This document shows positions 26,282 through 33,244 of a stretch of DNA of 64,000 nucleotides, piece by piece; position 1 is the first letter of the stretch; every line of letters begins with the position of its first letter. Below the pieces are notes generated by a model. It worked only from the letters and a program-made list of their open reading frames with translations. It was not told the DNA's origin and ran no database searches. Source of the stretch: GCA-002282575 sp964416645 (GTDB lineage Bacteria > Pseudomonadota > Gammaproteobacteria > Thiomicrospirales > Thiomicrospiraceae); assembly GCA_964416645.1 (NCBI GenBank), contig CAYQEZ010000002.1:1-64000 (forward strand), given 5' to 3'. The translations under genes and the position numbers were made by a program.

Positions 26282-27400
26282 ATGGCGCGTGATTATCGTT
26301 ATGGTCACAAGTCAGCTGTACCTGCTCCTCGTCGCACCCAGCAGGGTGAAGAGGCGCAAGCTTCCGAACATCGCGCAGCAGATAAGCCAGCTAAGCCTTT
26401 CTCATCCATCATTCGCAAAAAGCCGAAACAGCAAATCTCCCACAGCGCTACTGATGCGCATAAGTCCGTCGTTACCGAACCCACGAAAGCAATCAGTGAA
26501 CCCAAGTTGAGTCGTGACAAGGCTCTCAACACCTATCGTCAAAGCAAACTTGAGTCATCTAGTGCTAAAACTTCTGTTGCTGATGACGATGTGCAGAAAG
26601 TTAAAAATAAAGTTTACCGTGATTCTTTGCCTAAACACATTCGTAAAGAACTAGAAGCACAAGAGGCTTTGGCGAAGGCACAGGAAGAACAGGCTGAAAG
26701 GGAGCGTTTGGCACAAATGGCGGCGCAAAAAGAAAAACGCCGTCAACGCTTGAGTTTAGGGAGCTGGTTGTCGATTGCTGGTTTAACGGTGGTGGGTATT
26801 GCTTGGTTGTTATATGCCCCTTTCTTTTTAGCTTTTGCATTTGAAATGGGATGGGTGTCAGAAGAAACGCGCAATCGTATGGATCCAGCCGCCAGTATGC
26901 GTAGTGAATTGGCAAGCAAGACCATTGAACCGATTAAAAAGTCAGCACCCAGTACAGCAGAAGCACCCGTTGAAGATCCCAATGCTGTTAAATACACCTT
27001 TTATGGGGAATTGCCTAAGGATGTGGTATTGGCAGGTGCGCAGCCATTAGCGGTTAAAACAAAAGCGCCTATGTATCTTCAGCTCTTATCGCTACCTAAC
27101 GAGGCTCAGGCTCAAGCCGAGCGTCGTCGCTTGGTGCAAAAAGGTTATGTGGTACAAATGGCTACGTTAGCGGGTAAATCGGGTAATAATTACGTACTGC
27201 GCATGGGGCCTTATGATGATCAGCGAACACTGAATCGCTTAAAAGTCGAGTTACAAAAGTTAGGTATTGATGCACGTGAGGTGAGTTTAGCTAGCGTGGT
27301 TAAAGCATCAGAAGCTGTTAAAGTCACAACAAGCAATACGCCGAATCAGCCAAATAATGTACCAGCAAATAACACACGCGGTGCTGTTGCGCCGCGCTAA
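26282..27400 (+). CDS. FtsN-like SPOR domain membrane protein
   Basis: 372 residues. The start MARDYRYGHK is typical of the FtsN-like genes found after argS. A charged, Ala/Gln/Lys-rich cytoplasmic N-terminus with coiled-coil potential (about 115-160) leads to one membrane helix (about 162-185, LSIAGLTVVGIAWLLYAPFF). A periplasmic linker follows, then a SPOR domain (about 262-340; MYLQLLSLPNEAQAQAERRR and YVLRMGPYDDQRTL) that should bind denuded glycan at the septum. The C-terminus is Asn/Pro-rich. Cell-division FtsN is the best guess but the sequence outside SPOR is not diagnostic. Confidence 0.85.
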   Translation: MARDYRYGHKSAVPAPRRTQQGEEAQASEHRAADKPAKPFSSIIRKKPKQQISHSATDAHKSVVTEPTKAISEPKLSRDKALNTYRQSKLESSSAKTSVADDDVQKVKNKVYRDSLPKHIRKELEAQEALAKAQEEQAERERLAQMAAQKEKRRQRLSLGSWLSIAGLTVVGIAWLLYAPFFLAFAFEMGWVSEETRNRMDPAASMRSELASKTIEPIKKSAPSTAEAPVEDPNAVKYTFYGELPKDVVLAGAQPLAVKTKAPMYLQLLSLPNEAQAQAERRRLVQKGYVVQMATLAGKSGNNYVLRMGPYDDQRTLNRLKVELQKLGIDAREVSLASVVKASEAVKVTTSNTPNQPNNVPANNTRGAVAPR

Positions 27401-27420
27401 CCAGTTGGCGTTTGTACGAC

Positions 27421-28449
27421 TTATTGATTTTGGGACAGTGTCGTACGGTTGCGTCCATTTTTTTTAGAGTGATAGAGTGCTTTGTCGGTACGATGATACC
27501 ATTCGTCCCATGTTTCTCCGGGTTTATAGCTAGAAACACCGAGAGAGATGTGAATGTTGTTAATCGTTTCACCCGTATCTTTACGTTTTAATTGACTATT
27601 CGCTACTTTGATACGAATGCGTTCTGCCAGTTGTTCTGCTTGTGCTAAGCTGGCATGCTGAATGAGCAGCGCGAACTCTTCTCCGCCGATACGTGCCAAA
27701 AGCTGAGAGGGTTCAATGACTTTTTGTACCACGCCTGCAATAAAGCGTAGCACAGCATCACCAATGAGATGGCCGTAGGTGTCATTGAATTGTTTAAAAA
27801 AGTCGATATCAAACAAGATTAGACAGAGTTGATCTCGTTGTTTAGTTGATTGCATGCCTTGTTCGATGCGTAAATCGAAAGCGCGACGGTTGGGTAGTTT
27901 TGTTAGTGTATCTGTCATTGATTCGCTGCGTGCCTCAATTAGTTCTTGTTGTAAAGATCGAATTTTAGTAGTAGCTGTGATGAGTTCTTGTTGTATTTCG
28001 GATTGTGACGAGGCAATTGAGCGGGTTGTGGCTAAGACGTTGTGCGTTAAGCTGGCTAGCGTTTGCGCATCAATATCGCCGCGTGTGGTCAGTTCATGAA
28101 TGAAATTGTCGAGCGCTTGCGTGTGTTTGTCGACCCCTGTAGTCCAATCCATCAGACGAGAAATCATATGCTCTAAAAATTTACGGAAAGCTTGTTCCAG
28201 TTCTGAGGTGTCGGCTTGCTTGTCTTTGAGTAAAGATTCGTAAATTTTCATGCCAAGTAAGTTGGTGTACCCATGGTGCATAACACCTTCATTTAGAAGT
28301 GAATTTAATTTTTTGTCATTCCCTAAAAAATATTCATACCACACTAAAAAGTTAATGGGTGTGGGACTGACTTGATGCTGGGTAAATGCCTGTTCGATCT
28401 GATCGAAAATCGCATCGGCTTCGGCTTTGCTTTGAGTGTAAACTTTCAT
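27421..28449 (-). CDS. Diguanylate cyclase (GGDEF domain)
   Basis: 342 residues. The C-terminal GGDEF domain (about 175-335) carries LTKLPNRRAFDLRIEQG, the substrate loop DIDFFKQFNDTYGH and an intact GGEEF signature, so it should make c-di-GMP. No RxxD inhibitory site is visible before GGEEF. The N-terminal 160 residues lack membrane helices and form a helical sensor-like region that I cannot name, with coiled-coil sequence before the GGDEF domain. It is monocistronic and divergent from the SirB-like gene. Confidence 0.9.
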   Translation of the reverse strand: MKVYTQSKAEADAIFDQIEQAFTQHQVSPTPINFLVWYEYFLGNDKKLNSLLNEGVMHHGYTNLLGMKIYESLLKDKQADTSELEQAFRKFLEHMISRLMDWTTGVDKHTQALDNFIHELTTRGDIDAQTLASLTHNVLATTRSIASSQSEIQQELITATTKIRSLQQELIEARSESMTDTLTKLPNRRAFDLRIEQGMQSTKQRDQLCLILFDIDFFKQFNDTYGHLIGDAVLRFIAGVVQKVIEPSQLLARIGGEEFALLIQHASLAQAEQLAERIRIKVANSQLKRKDTGETINNIHISLGVSSYKPGETWDEWYHRTDKALYHSKKNGRNRTTLSQNQ

Positions 28450-28492
28450 GAATGGGTTAGCCTTGGTGTCAATAACTCTGTTGTAGCTTAGT

Positions 28493-28525
28493 CTACCACT
28501 TTTTAATTTTGTTTTTAAGTGGTAG
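28493..28525. repeat. Inverted repeat in a divergent promoter region
   Basis: CTACCACTT (28493-28501) and AAGTGGTAG (28517-28525) form a perfect 9-bp repeat with a 15-nt A/T-rich spacer between the diguanylate cyclase and the SirB-like gene. It could be an operator or a leader hairpin. Confidence 0.45.
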
Positions 28526-28565
28526 CATAAGTAATTTGACTATGTATTAAAGAGAGTTGCGCTAA

Positions 28566-28928
28566 ATGTTGTTACTTAAATTGCACGTGTTATTTGTGCT
28601 ACTGTCAGGTTTTGGGTTTTTTATGCGTGGGCTTGGGCATCTTAGAGGACAGCCTTGGGTGCAACGCAAATTGGTACGCATTCTGCCACATGTGGTGGAT
28701 ACGGGATTATTGGCAACGGCCATCGCGTTACTGGTGACTTTAGAAATTAGTCCACTGACCGACTGGGTGTTGGCAAAAATTATAGCCTTGATTGCGTATA
28801 TTGTGTTGGGTGTGTTTGCTTTTAGAGTGGCCAAAACGCCAGAACGTAAAGCTGTATTCTGGGGGTTGGCTTTGTTGGTTTTCGCTTATATGTATGGTGT
28901 GGCGATTACCAAAAGTGTGACTTGGTAA
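28566..28928 (+). CDS. SirB2 family integral membrane protein
   Basis: 120 residues with four hydrophobic helices, matching the SirB/YchQ family (LKLHVLFVLLSGFGFFMRG and HVVDTGLLATAIAL). The conserved function is unknown; the name comes from a Salmonella invasion-gene regulator locus. It stands 10 bp before the Fur-type regulator gene, so both are probably in one transcript with it. Confidence 0.8.
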   Translation: MLLLKLHVLFVLLSGFGFFMRGLGHLRGQPWVQRKLVRILPHVVDTGLLATAIALLVTLEISPLTDWVLAKIIALIAYIVLGVFAFRVAKTPERKAVFWGLALLVFAYMYGVAITKSVTW

Positions 28929-28938
28929 GCAACTCGTT

Positions 28939-29349
28939 ATGTCGATGCAGTTGCCGGTTCAGCAAGCGGAAACACAAATTCGTGCTTTGGGTCATAGAGT
29001 GACCAGTGCGCGGGTGATGACGCTGGCTTACTTATTACAAGCCGATAAACCAGTAACCCATGAGGAGTTATTGTCGAATCTGGCTCTGCCGATGGATCGT
29101 GTGACCCTTTATCGTGTTTTGGATTGGTTGGTGCGTCAGCGTTTGGTGCATAAGGTGACGACCGAAGATCGACTATGGCGTTTCATCGCTGGTGATGGGG
29201 GGCGTGTGCATCATCCGCATTTTTATTGTGAAAATAGCGGCAAGCTGATTTGTTTACCCGAGGTAGAAATCCCATCTATGCAGTTACCTAAGCGATTTAA
29301 GGTGTCCCACGTGGAAGTGATTTTTCACGGTGTGTGCGAAGAGGCATAA
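28939..29349 (+). CDS. Fur family metalloregulator, probably zinc-responsive (Zur-like)
   Basis: 136 residues. A winged helix with the recognition helix DRVTLYRVLDWLVRQ is followed by the metal-sensing region HHPHFYCENSGKLICL. Fur and Zur proteins usually have CxxC here; this one reads CENS, and the second C-terminal CxxC is reduced to one Cys (GVCEEA). The structural zinc site is therefore incomplete or built from the Cys in KLICL. Its place before a His-rich porin, znuA and znuB argues for Zur rather than Fur. No classical Zur box was identified with confidence. Confidence 0.8.
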   Translation: MSMQLPVQQAETQIRALGHRVTSARVMTLAYLLQADKPVTHEELLSNLALPMDRVTLYRVLDWLVRQRLVHKVTTEDRLWRFIAGDGGRVHHPHFYCENSGKLICLPEVEIPSMQLPKRFKVSHVEVIFHGVCEEA

Positions 29350-29365
29350 CGACTGAATGTCGATC

Positions 29366-29393
29366 GGGGCGCTTGAATGCGCCCTTATTTTTC
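29366..29393 (+). terminator. Terminator after the Fur-type regulator gene
   Basis: GGGCGC (29367-29372) pairs with GCGCCC (29379-29384) around TTGAAT, followed by TTATTTTT. It separates the regulator from the porin gene. Confidence 0.65.
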
Positions 29394-29396
29394 GCT

Positions 29397-29480
29397 ACTA
29401 TATGCAACAAGTAGGCAAAAGCAAATTAGTTATCCTTATAGCTCAGTTGCATTTATGGAAAGTATAGCGAGAAAAATGAA
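29397..29480 (+). promoter_or_regulatory. Promoter and operator region of the porin-znuAB unit
   Basis: The 84 bp before the porin gene include GTTATCCTTATAGC, which partly resembles the GTTATAnTATAAC core of gammaproteobacterial Zur boxes, and a 7-bp inverted repeat ATGCAAC...GTTGCAT flanking it. The match is imperfect, so this is a candidate operator only. Confidence 0.3.
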
Positions 29481-31019
29481 ATGAAAAAAATAAAATTATC
29501 TTTAGCCATTGGCTTGTTGGTGGCAGGTTTTAATGTTTACGCTAGTGATGACTTGTCGGCGCTGAAGGCACAAATTGCGGCGCAGCAGGCACAGTTGGAA
29601 AAGATGATGCAGCAAATGCAAGCCTTAGAAACGAAAGAGCAACAAGTTGAGACCAAGGTTGCACCGATAGCTGCAGTCACCCCTGTTGCCAGTGAACAGA
29701 AACCCGTATCGAGTTATCAAGGTAGTTTAGACGAAGCGCGAGCAGCGAGTCGTAAATTGTCTGATCCTGTTAAAGTAGGTGGTATTAAAGGTAATCCATT
29801 TTCGGGAAGCAATATGAACCCTGATGTGGCAGTCATTCTCGATGGCAGCTATGTCAATCGAAATCAATCGAACAGCCAATATGGTGCTTTGGGTATGCCA
29901 GGCTTTTTTCATGGTTTGGGTGCGGCACATGAAGGTCACGCGCACGGTGCTGGTTATAACATGAATAATGGCTTTAACCTGAATTATGGTGAGTTAGTTT
30001 TTTCAGCAGCAGTTGATAAGTATTTCGATTTGTTCGCGGTGATTCATGCTGGCGAATCGGGTGCAGCGTTGGAAGAAGCTTACGCCAATACACGTAGCCT
30101 ACCGTTTAATACGCAATTGAAGTTTGGTAAATTCTTATCGGGATTTGGTCGTTTGAATGGTCAGCACCATCATTATTGGGATTTTGCTGACCAGCCGTTG
30201 ATTTACCAAGGTGTGTTTGGTTCACACGGTTTGTTAGAGAAAGGTGTGCAAGCCACTTGGTTAGCCCCGACGCGCAACTATTTACTGTTTGGTGCGGAAG
30301 TGTTGCAGGGTGAAAATGAGCAAAGTTTTGGTACGAAAGCGATTAGCGTCAAAGCCAATAAAGTCACGAGCATTGAAAAAGAAACCGCTTTTGCTTCACA
30401 AGTCGATGGCGTTGGCTTAGCTGTTGGTTTTGTCAAAACAGGGTTTGATATTGGCAGTAGCAGTTGGATAGCAGGTGCTTCTTATGCTGCGGGTAACATG
30501 CGCTTAGATCACACAGAAGATGAAAAACCTCATGCAAAAAAGGGTTCGGTAAGTATTACAGGATTGGACTTAACGGGTAAATACTTTTTGGATGCGACGC
30601 GCTACCTAATGTGGCAATCAGAGTATATTAAACGTGAATTAACGGATGCTCAGGTTGCGACCTATCCAAGCAATACTGGTGGTGTGAGTGATAACTTAAT
30701 CATGCCTAAATTATCGCAAGACCAGTCAGGCTATTATTCGCAGCTCATTTGGAAGTTTGCACCGCAATGGCGCACGGGGTTGCGTTATGATGCGATTGAT
30801 CAGAATAGCATTAAAGTAAATGGAATAGATAGAAACACACCCTATGGCAATCGCAATACGGTGATGGTTGAGTACAATCCGACTGAGTTTTCACGAATTC
30901 GATTACAATACGCACAAAACGGGGCTTTTTTTACTGAAGAAAATGAGCGTAAGCGCTTCGATGAAATTTTACTGCAGTTTAATATGGCGATTGGTGCGCA
31001 CGGAGCGCATAGCTTCTAA
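29481..31019 (+). CDS. Outer-membrane porin-like protein, His-rich, probably for zinc
   Basis: 512 residues. A Sec signal peptide (cleavage near VYA-SDD, residue 21) precedes a trimerising coiled coil (about 25-55, ALKAQIAAQQAQLEKMMQQM) and a beta-barrel-like body with alternating aromatic and polar residues. A His-rich loop near 145-160 (HGLGAAHEGHAHGAG) could bind metal. The C-terminus lacks a terminal Phe next to the final His-Ser-Phe pattern only slightly (GAHGAHSF ends in Phe). Followed 25-40 bp later by znuA, so a zinc-entry role is inferred from context. Confidence 0.75.
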   Translation: MKKIKLSLAIGLLVAGFNVYASDDLSALKAQIAAQQAQLEKMMQQMQALETKEQQVETKVAPIAAVTPVASEQKPVSSYQGSLDEARAASRKLSDPVKVGGIKGNPFSGSNMNPDVAVILDGSYVNRNQSNSQYGALGMPGFFHGLGAAHEGHAHGAGYNMNNGFNLNYGELVFSAAVDKYFDLFAVIHAGESGAALEEAYANTRSLPFNTQLKFGKFLSGFGRLNGQHHHYWDFADQPLIYQGVFGSHGLLEKGVQATWLAPTRNYLLFGAEVLQGENEQSFGTKAISVKANKVTSIEKETAFASQVDGVGLAVGFVKTGFDIGSSSWIAGASYAAGNMRLDHTEDEKPHAKKGSVSITGLDLTGKYFLDATRYLMWQSEYIKRELTDAQVATYPSNTGGVSDNLIMPKLSQDQSGYYSQLIWKFAPQWRTGLRYDAIDQNSIKVNGIDRNTPYGNRNTVMVEYNPTEFSRIRLQYAQNGAFFTEENERKRFDEILLQFNMAIGAHGAHSF

Positions 31020-31059
31020 AACCCGTTGTGCGGTCATCCGTTAGATGAGGATAAATAGT

Positions 31060-31953
31060 GTGAAAAAAAGGTTTTGGGCGACACTGGTCGCCCTTTTCTG
31101 TTATCAGGGGTCTGCTTATGCCACGTTGAATGTGGTGGCAACTTATGGCTGGATTGGTGATTTGGTGCAGCAGATTGGTCAAGAGCGCGTATCGGTAACG
31201 GTATTGGCACAAGCCAGTTTCGATCCGCATTTTGTACCACCCAAACCTTCGTTAGCGGTGACGTTGCGCAATGCCGACTTGTTGGTCATTAATGGCGGTC
31301 AGTTAGAAATTGGTTGGTTGCCGCCTGTGTTGCGTCAAGCGGCTAATGCACGCATTCAACCGAATAGTGAAGGTTTTTTAGATCTGTCTAGTTTGGTAAC
31401 GCTTTCTAACCCGCGTCCCCGTGCCTCGCGTGCCGATGGTGATGTGCATCCCGATGGCAATCCGCATTATGTGTTTAACCCGGATAATATGGCTGCGCTG
31501 GCATTTGGTGTGGCGCACCAGTTATGTCATTTAGACAAGGCCGGTTGTGGGTTTTATGAGCAGTCATTAGCACGATTTGATCAACGTTGGCAAGTGGATA
31601 TGCAAAAGTGGCAAAAAAAGCTGGCGCCATTGAAGGGTAAACAGTTAGTTCAGTATCATGAAAGTTTTGATGATTTAGCGCATTGGTTAGGTATGACTAT
31701 CGTGGCGAATGTTGAGCCGGTTCCCGGTGTGCCGCCGAGTGCCAGTCATTTAGAAAAGCTGTTAAAACGGCTAGCAGATCAACAAGTGGTGATGGTCATT
31801 CAAGAGCATTTTCGAGATCGTGAAGCAACAGAGTGGTTAGCCAAGCAGCGTCAAGTTAAGTGGCAGGTATTACCTTCCGATGTGGGGGCGAGTGCGCAAT
31901 CAAAAGACCTGTTCAGTTGGTTTAATGAGATTGTCGATAGGTTAGCCCCATGA
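31060..31953 (+). CDS. znuA: Zinc ABC transporter periplasmic binding protein ZnuA
   Basis: Cluster A-I metal-binding protein. I chose GTG at 31060, with TGAGGA 8 bp upstream, giving 297 residues with a clear signal peptide (VKKRFWATLVALFCYQGSAYA). Metal ligand His residues are seen in FDPHFVPPKPS, NPHYVFNP and QYHESFDD, with an acidic residue late in the protein. The long His/Asp-rich loop of E. coli ZnuA is nearly absent (DGDVHPDGNPH only). It overlaps znuB by ATGA. An ATG at 31045 is possible but lacks a ribosome-binding site. Confidence 0.88.
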   Translation: MKKRFWATLVALFCYQGSAYATLNVVATYGWIGDLVQQIGQERVSVTVLAQASFDPHFVPPKPSLAVTLRNADLLVINGGQLEIGWLPPVLRQAANARIQPNSEGFLDLSSLVTLSNPRPRASRADGDVHPDGNPHYVFNPDNMAALAFGVAHQLCHLDKAGCGFYEQSLARFDQRWQVDMQKWQKKLAPLKGKQLVQYHESFDDLAHWLGMTIVANVEPVPGVPPSASHLEKLLKRLADQQVVMVIQEHFRDREATEWLAKQRQVKWQVLPSDVGASAQSKDLFSWFNEIVDRLAP

Positions 31954-32696
31954 GTTTATTAGAACTCTTCTGGCCTGCTTTGCTATTAATGTTGGCTTTA
32001 TCGCTGCTGCTCGTTCCCTTTGGCACGGAAGTAGTGAAGCGAGGTGTGATTTTCCTCGATTTAGCAGTGGGGCAGTGGGCAGCCTTGGGCGCGGCAGTGG
32101 CAGTGTTATGGTTGCATGAAGCTGAGTGGGGGCTATGGTTGGGTGCCTTGCTGGGCGCTTTATTGGCAGCTTCGCTGGTCAGGTTTTTGTCGTTGAAAGC
32201 CAACTCGGTGGCATTGGAAGCACCGATTGGACTTTTGTATGCTTTGGCTTTGTCGGTGTTTATGTTGGTGCAAGCTAATGCCGGCAGTCAGCGCGAGGTG
32301 ATTGCGGCTCTCGTCGCTTATGATGTGCTGTTTATTAGTGCCGAACAAGCGTTATTGAGTTTATTTGTTGCTGTGTTGGTTGTGGTGTTGTGGTTGCGTT
32401 GGGCATGGTTGCGTGAGCAGGGCTTTTACTGGATGTTTGCCTTAGTTTGTGCTTTTGCCGTGAAAATGGCAGGGCTGTTGGTGGTGTTTGCTTTGCTGTT
32501 GGCACCGGCATTAATGGGTTTGCCGTTTAGGTACCAGGCATTATGGTCTAAGTGGTTATTGGCAATTGTGCTGTCTTGGTTAGGCTTGTTCGTTGCCTTC
32601 AGTTTCGACTGGCCTGCGGGTTATACGCTCGTAGCTTTATTGTCGCTGTCGGCTTTGTTGGTTTATGGCTGGCAGAGCCGTCGTTCGGTAGGTTAG
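31950..32696 (+). CDS. znuB: Zinc/manganese ABC transporter permease ZnuB
   Basis: 248-residue inner-membrane permease of the ABC-3 family with about seven or eight hydrophobic helices. The family motifs appear as FLDLAVGQWAALGAAVA and, near the C-terminus, VKMAGLLVVFALLLAPALMG. It overlaps znuA. The ATPase subunit gene znuC, usually adjacent, is absent; downstream is a comM remnant and a repeat. The ATPase must come from elsewhere or has been lost in the rearranged region. Confidence 0.88.
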   Translation: MSLLELFWPALLLMLALSLLLVPFGTEVVKRGVIFLDLAVGQWAALGAAVAVLWLHEAEWGLWLGALLGALLAASLVRFLSLKANSVALEAPIGLLYALALSVFMLVQANAGSQREVIAALVAYDVLFISAEQALLSLFVAVLVVVLWLRWAWLREQGFYWMFALVCAFAVKMAGLLVVFALLLAPALMGLPFRYQALWSKWLLAIVLSWLGLFVAFSFDWPAGYTLVALLSLSALLVYGWQSRRSVG

Positions 32697-32771
32697 CGAT
32701 CACCTTTAATTTTAGGCGCGAATCCGTTACCATGAGGGTATTGCTTAATGGTTCAGAAGGAAGCGACAACG

Positions 32772-32945
32772 ATGGCTCATACCTTGGCACAAGTGTGCAT
32801 GCGTGCAGAATTAGGATTGGCATCGATAGATTCTGCAATGAATCCAAAAAATTCTGTTGCAATTTCTTTTTATAGGAAATATCTTAAAACGCAATCTATT
32901 GGGGGCTTTGGGGAAGGGGTTGACCATTTTTATCCTGTAACAGAT
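32772..32945 (+). pseudogene. comM 5'-end remnant
   Basis: The first 54 bases (to about 32825) match the start of the intact comM gene at 35355 with about six substitutions (MAHTLAQV...RAELGLAS in both), and the 25-30 bp upstream are also related. After that the similarity stops and the frame runs about 40 codons of unrelated, A/T-rich sequence to a stop near 32946. This looks like a decayed copy of the comM start, left by a duplication or insertion. It is unlikely to make a functional protein. Confidence 0.75.
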
Positions 32946-32983
32946 TGATAATACCGCTTTTACCAAAAAATAAATTAGCAAGT

Positions 32984-33020
32984 CTGAAAAAAGCCGAAAG
33001 CCTTTTTTCAGGTCTTTCTT
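32984..33020. terminator. Terminator-like hairpin before the sensor kinase
   Basis: CTGAAAAAAG (32984-32993) pairs with CTTTTTTCAG (33002-33011) around CCGAAAGC, followed by GTCTTTCTT. It stands in the gene-poor 32697-33244 stretch and may end the zinc operon transcript. Confidence 0.45.
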
Positions 33021-33049
33021 AGAAAAAAAGAAGTTATGTAATGAGCACC

Positions 33050-33216
33050 TCTAATAACCCAATGGGTAGGAAGTTTCTGCTTACGCAGCACTAAAGTGTG
33101 AAGGAAGGGGTTGCTAAAAATAGCATGTAACACAGTGATAAAACCCCTTCTTTCAGCTAAAAAATAAACTTGGGAAGTCTAAAAACAAGCGAAGCGAGGT
33201 TTTTAGAGGTTTCCTA
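33050..33216 (-). repeat. MITE-like dispersed repeat, copy 2 (inverted)
   Basis: 167 bp that match copy 1 at 24240-24382 in reverse complement, both ends included (TAGGAAACC and the ATTGGGTTATTAGA end). This copy has a roughly 25-bp extra segment near one end (ACTTTAGTGCTGCGTAAGCA) and otherwise about 85-90% identity by eye. The internal hairpin is conserved. It ends about 30 bp before the sensor-kinase gene. Together with the comM remnant it fills the gene-poor 32697-33244 region. Confidence 0.8.
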
Positions 33217-33244
33217 ATCTCGCTAATACTGATAGGAGCTCATT

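Noticed and set aside
32748..32945. Short protein starting MVQKEATTMAHTL
   Set aside because: The homology to comM covers only its first 18 codons after the internal Met, then changes to unrelated A/T-rich sequence. Treated as a comM remnant.
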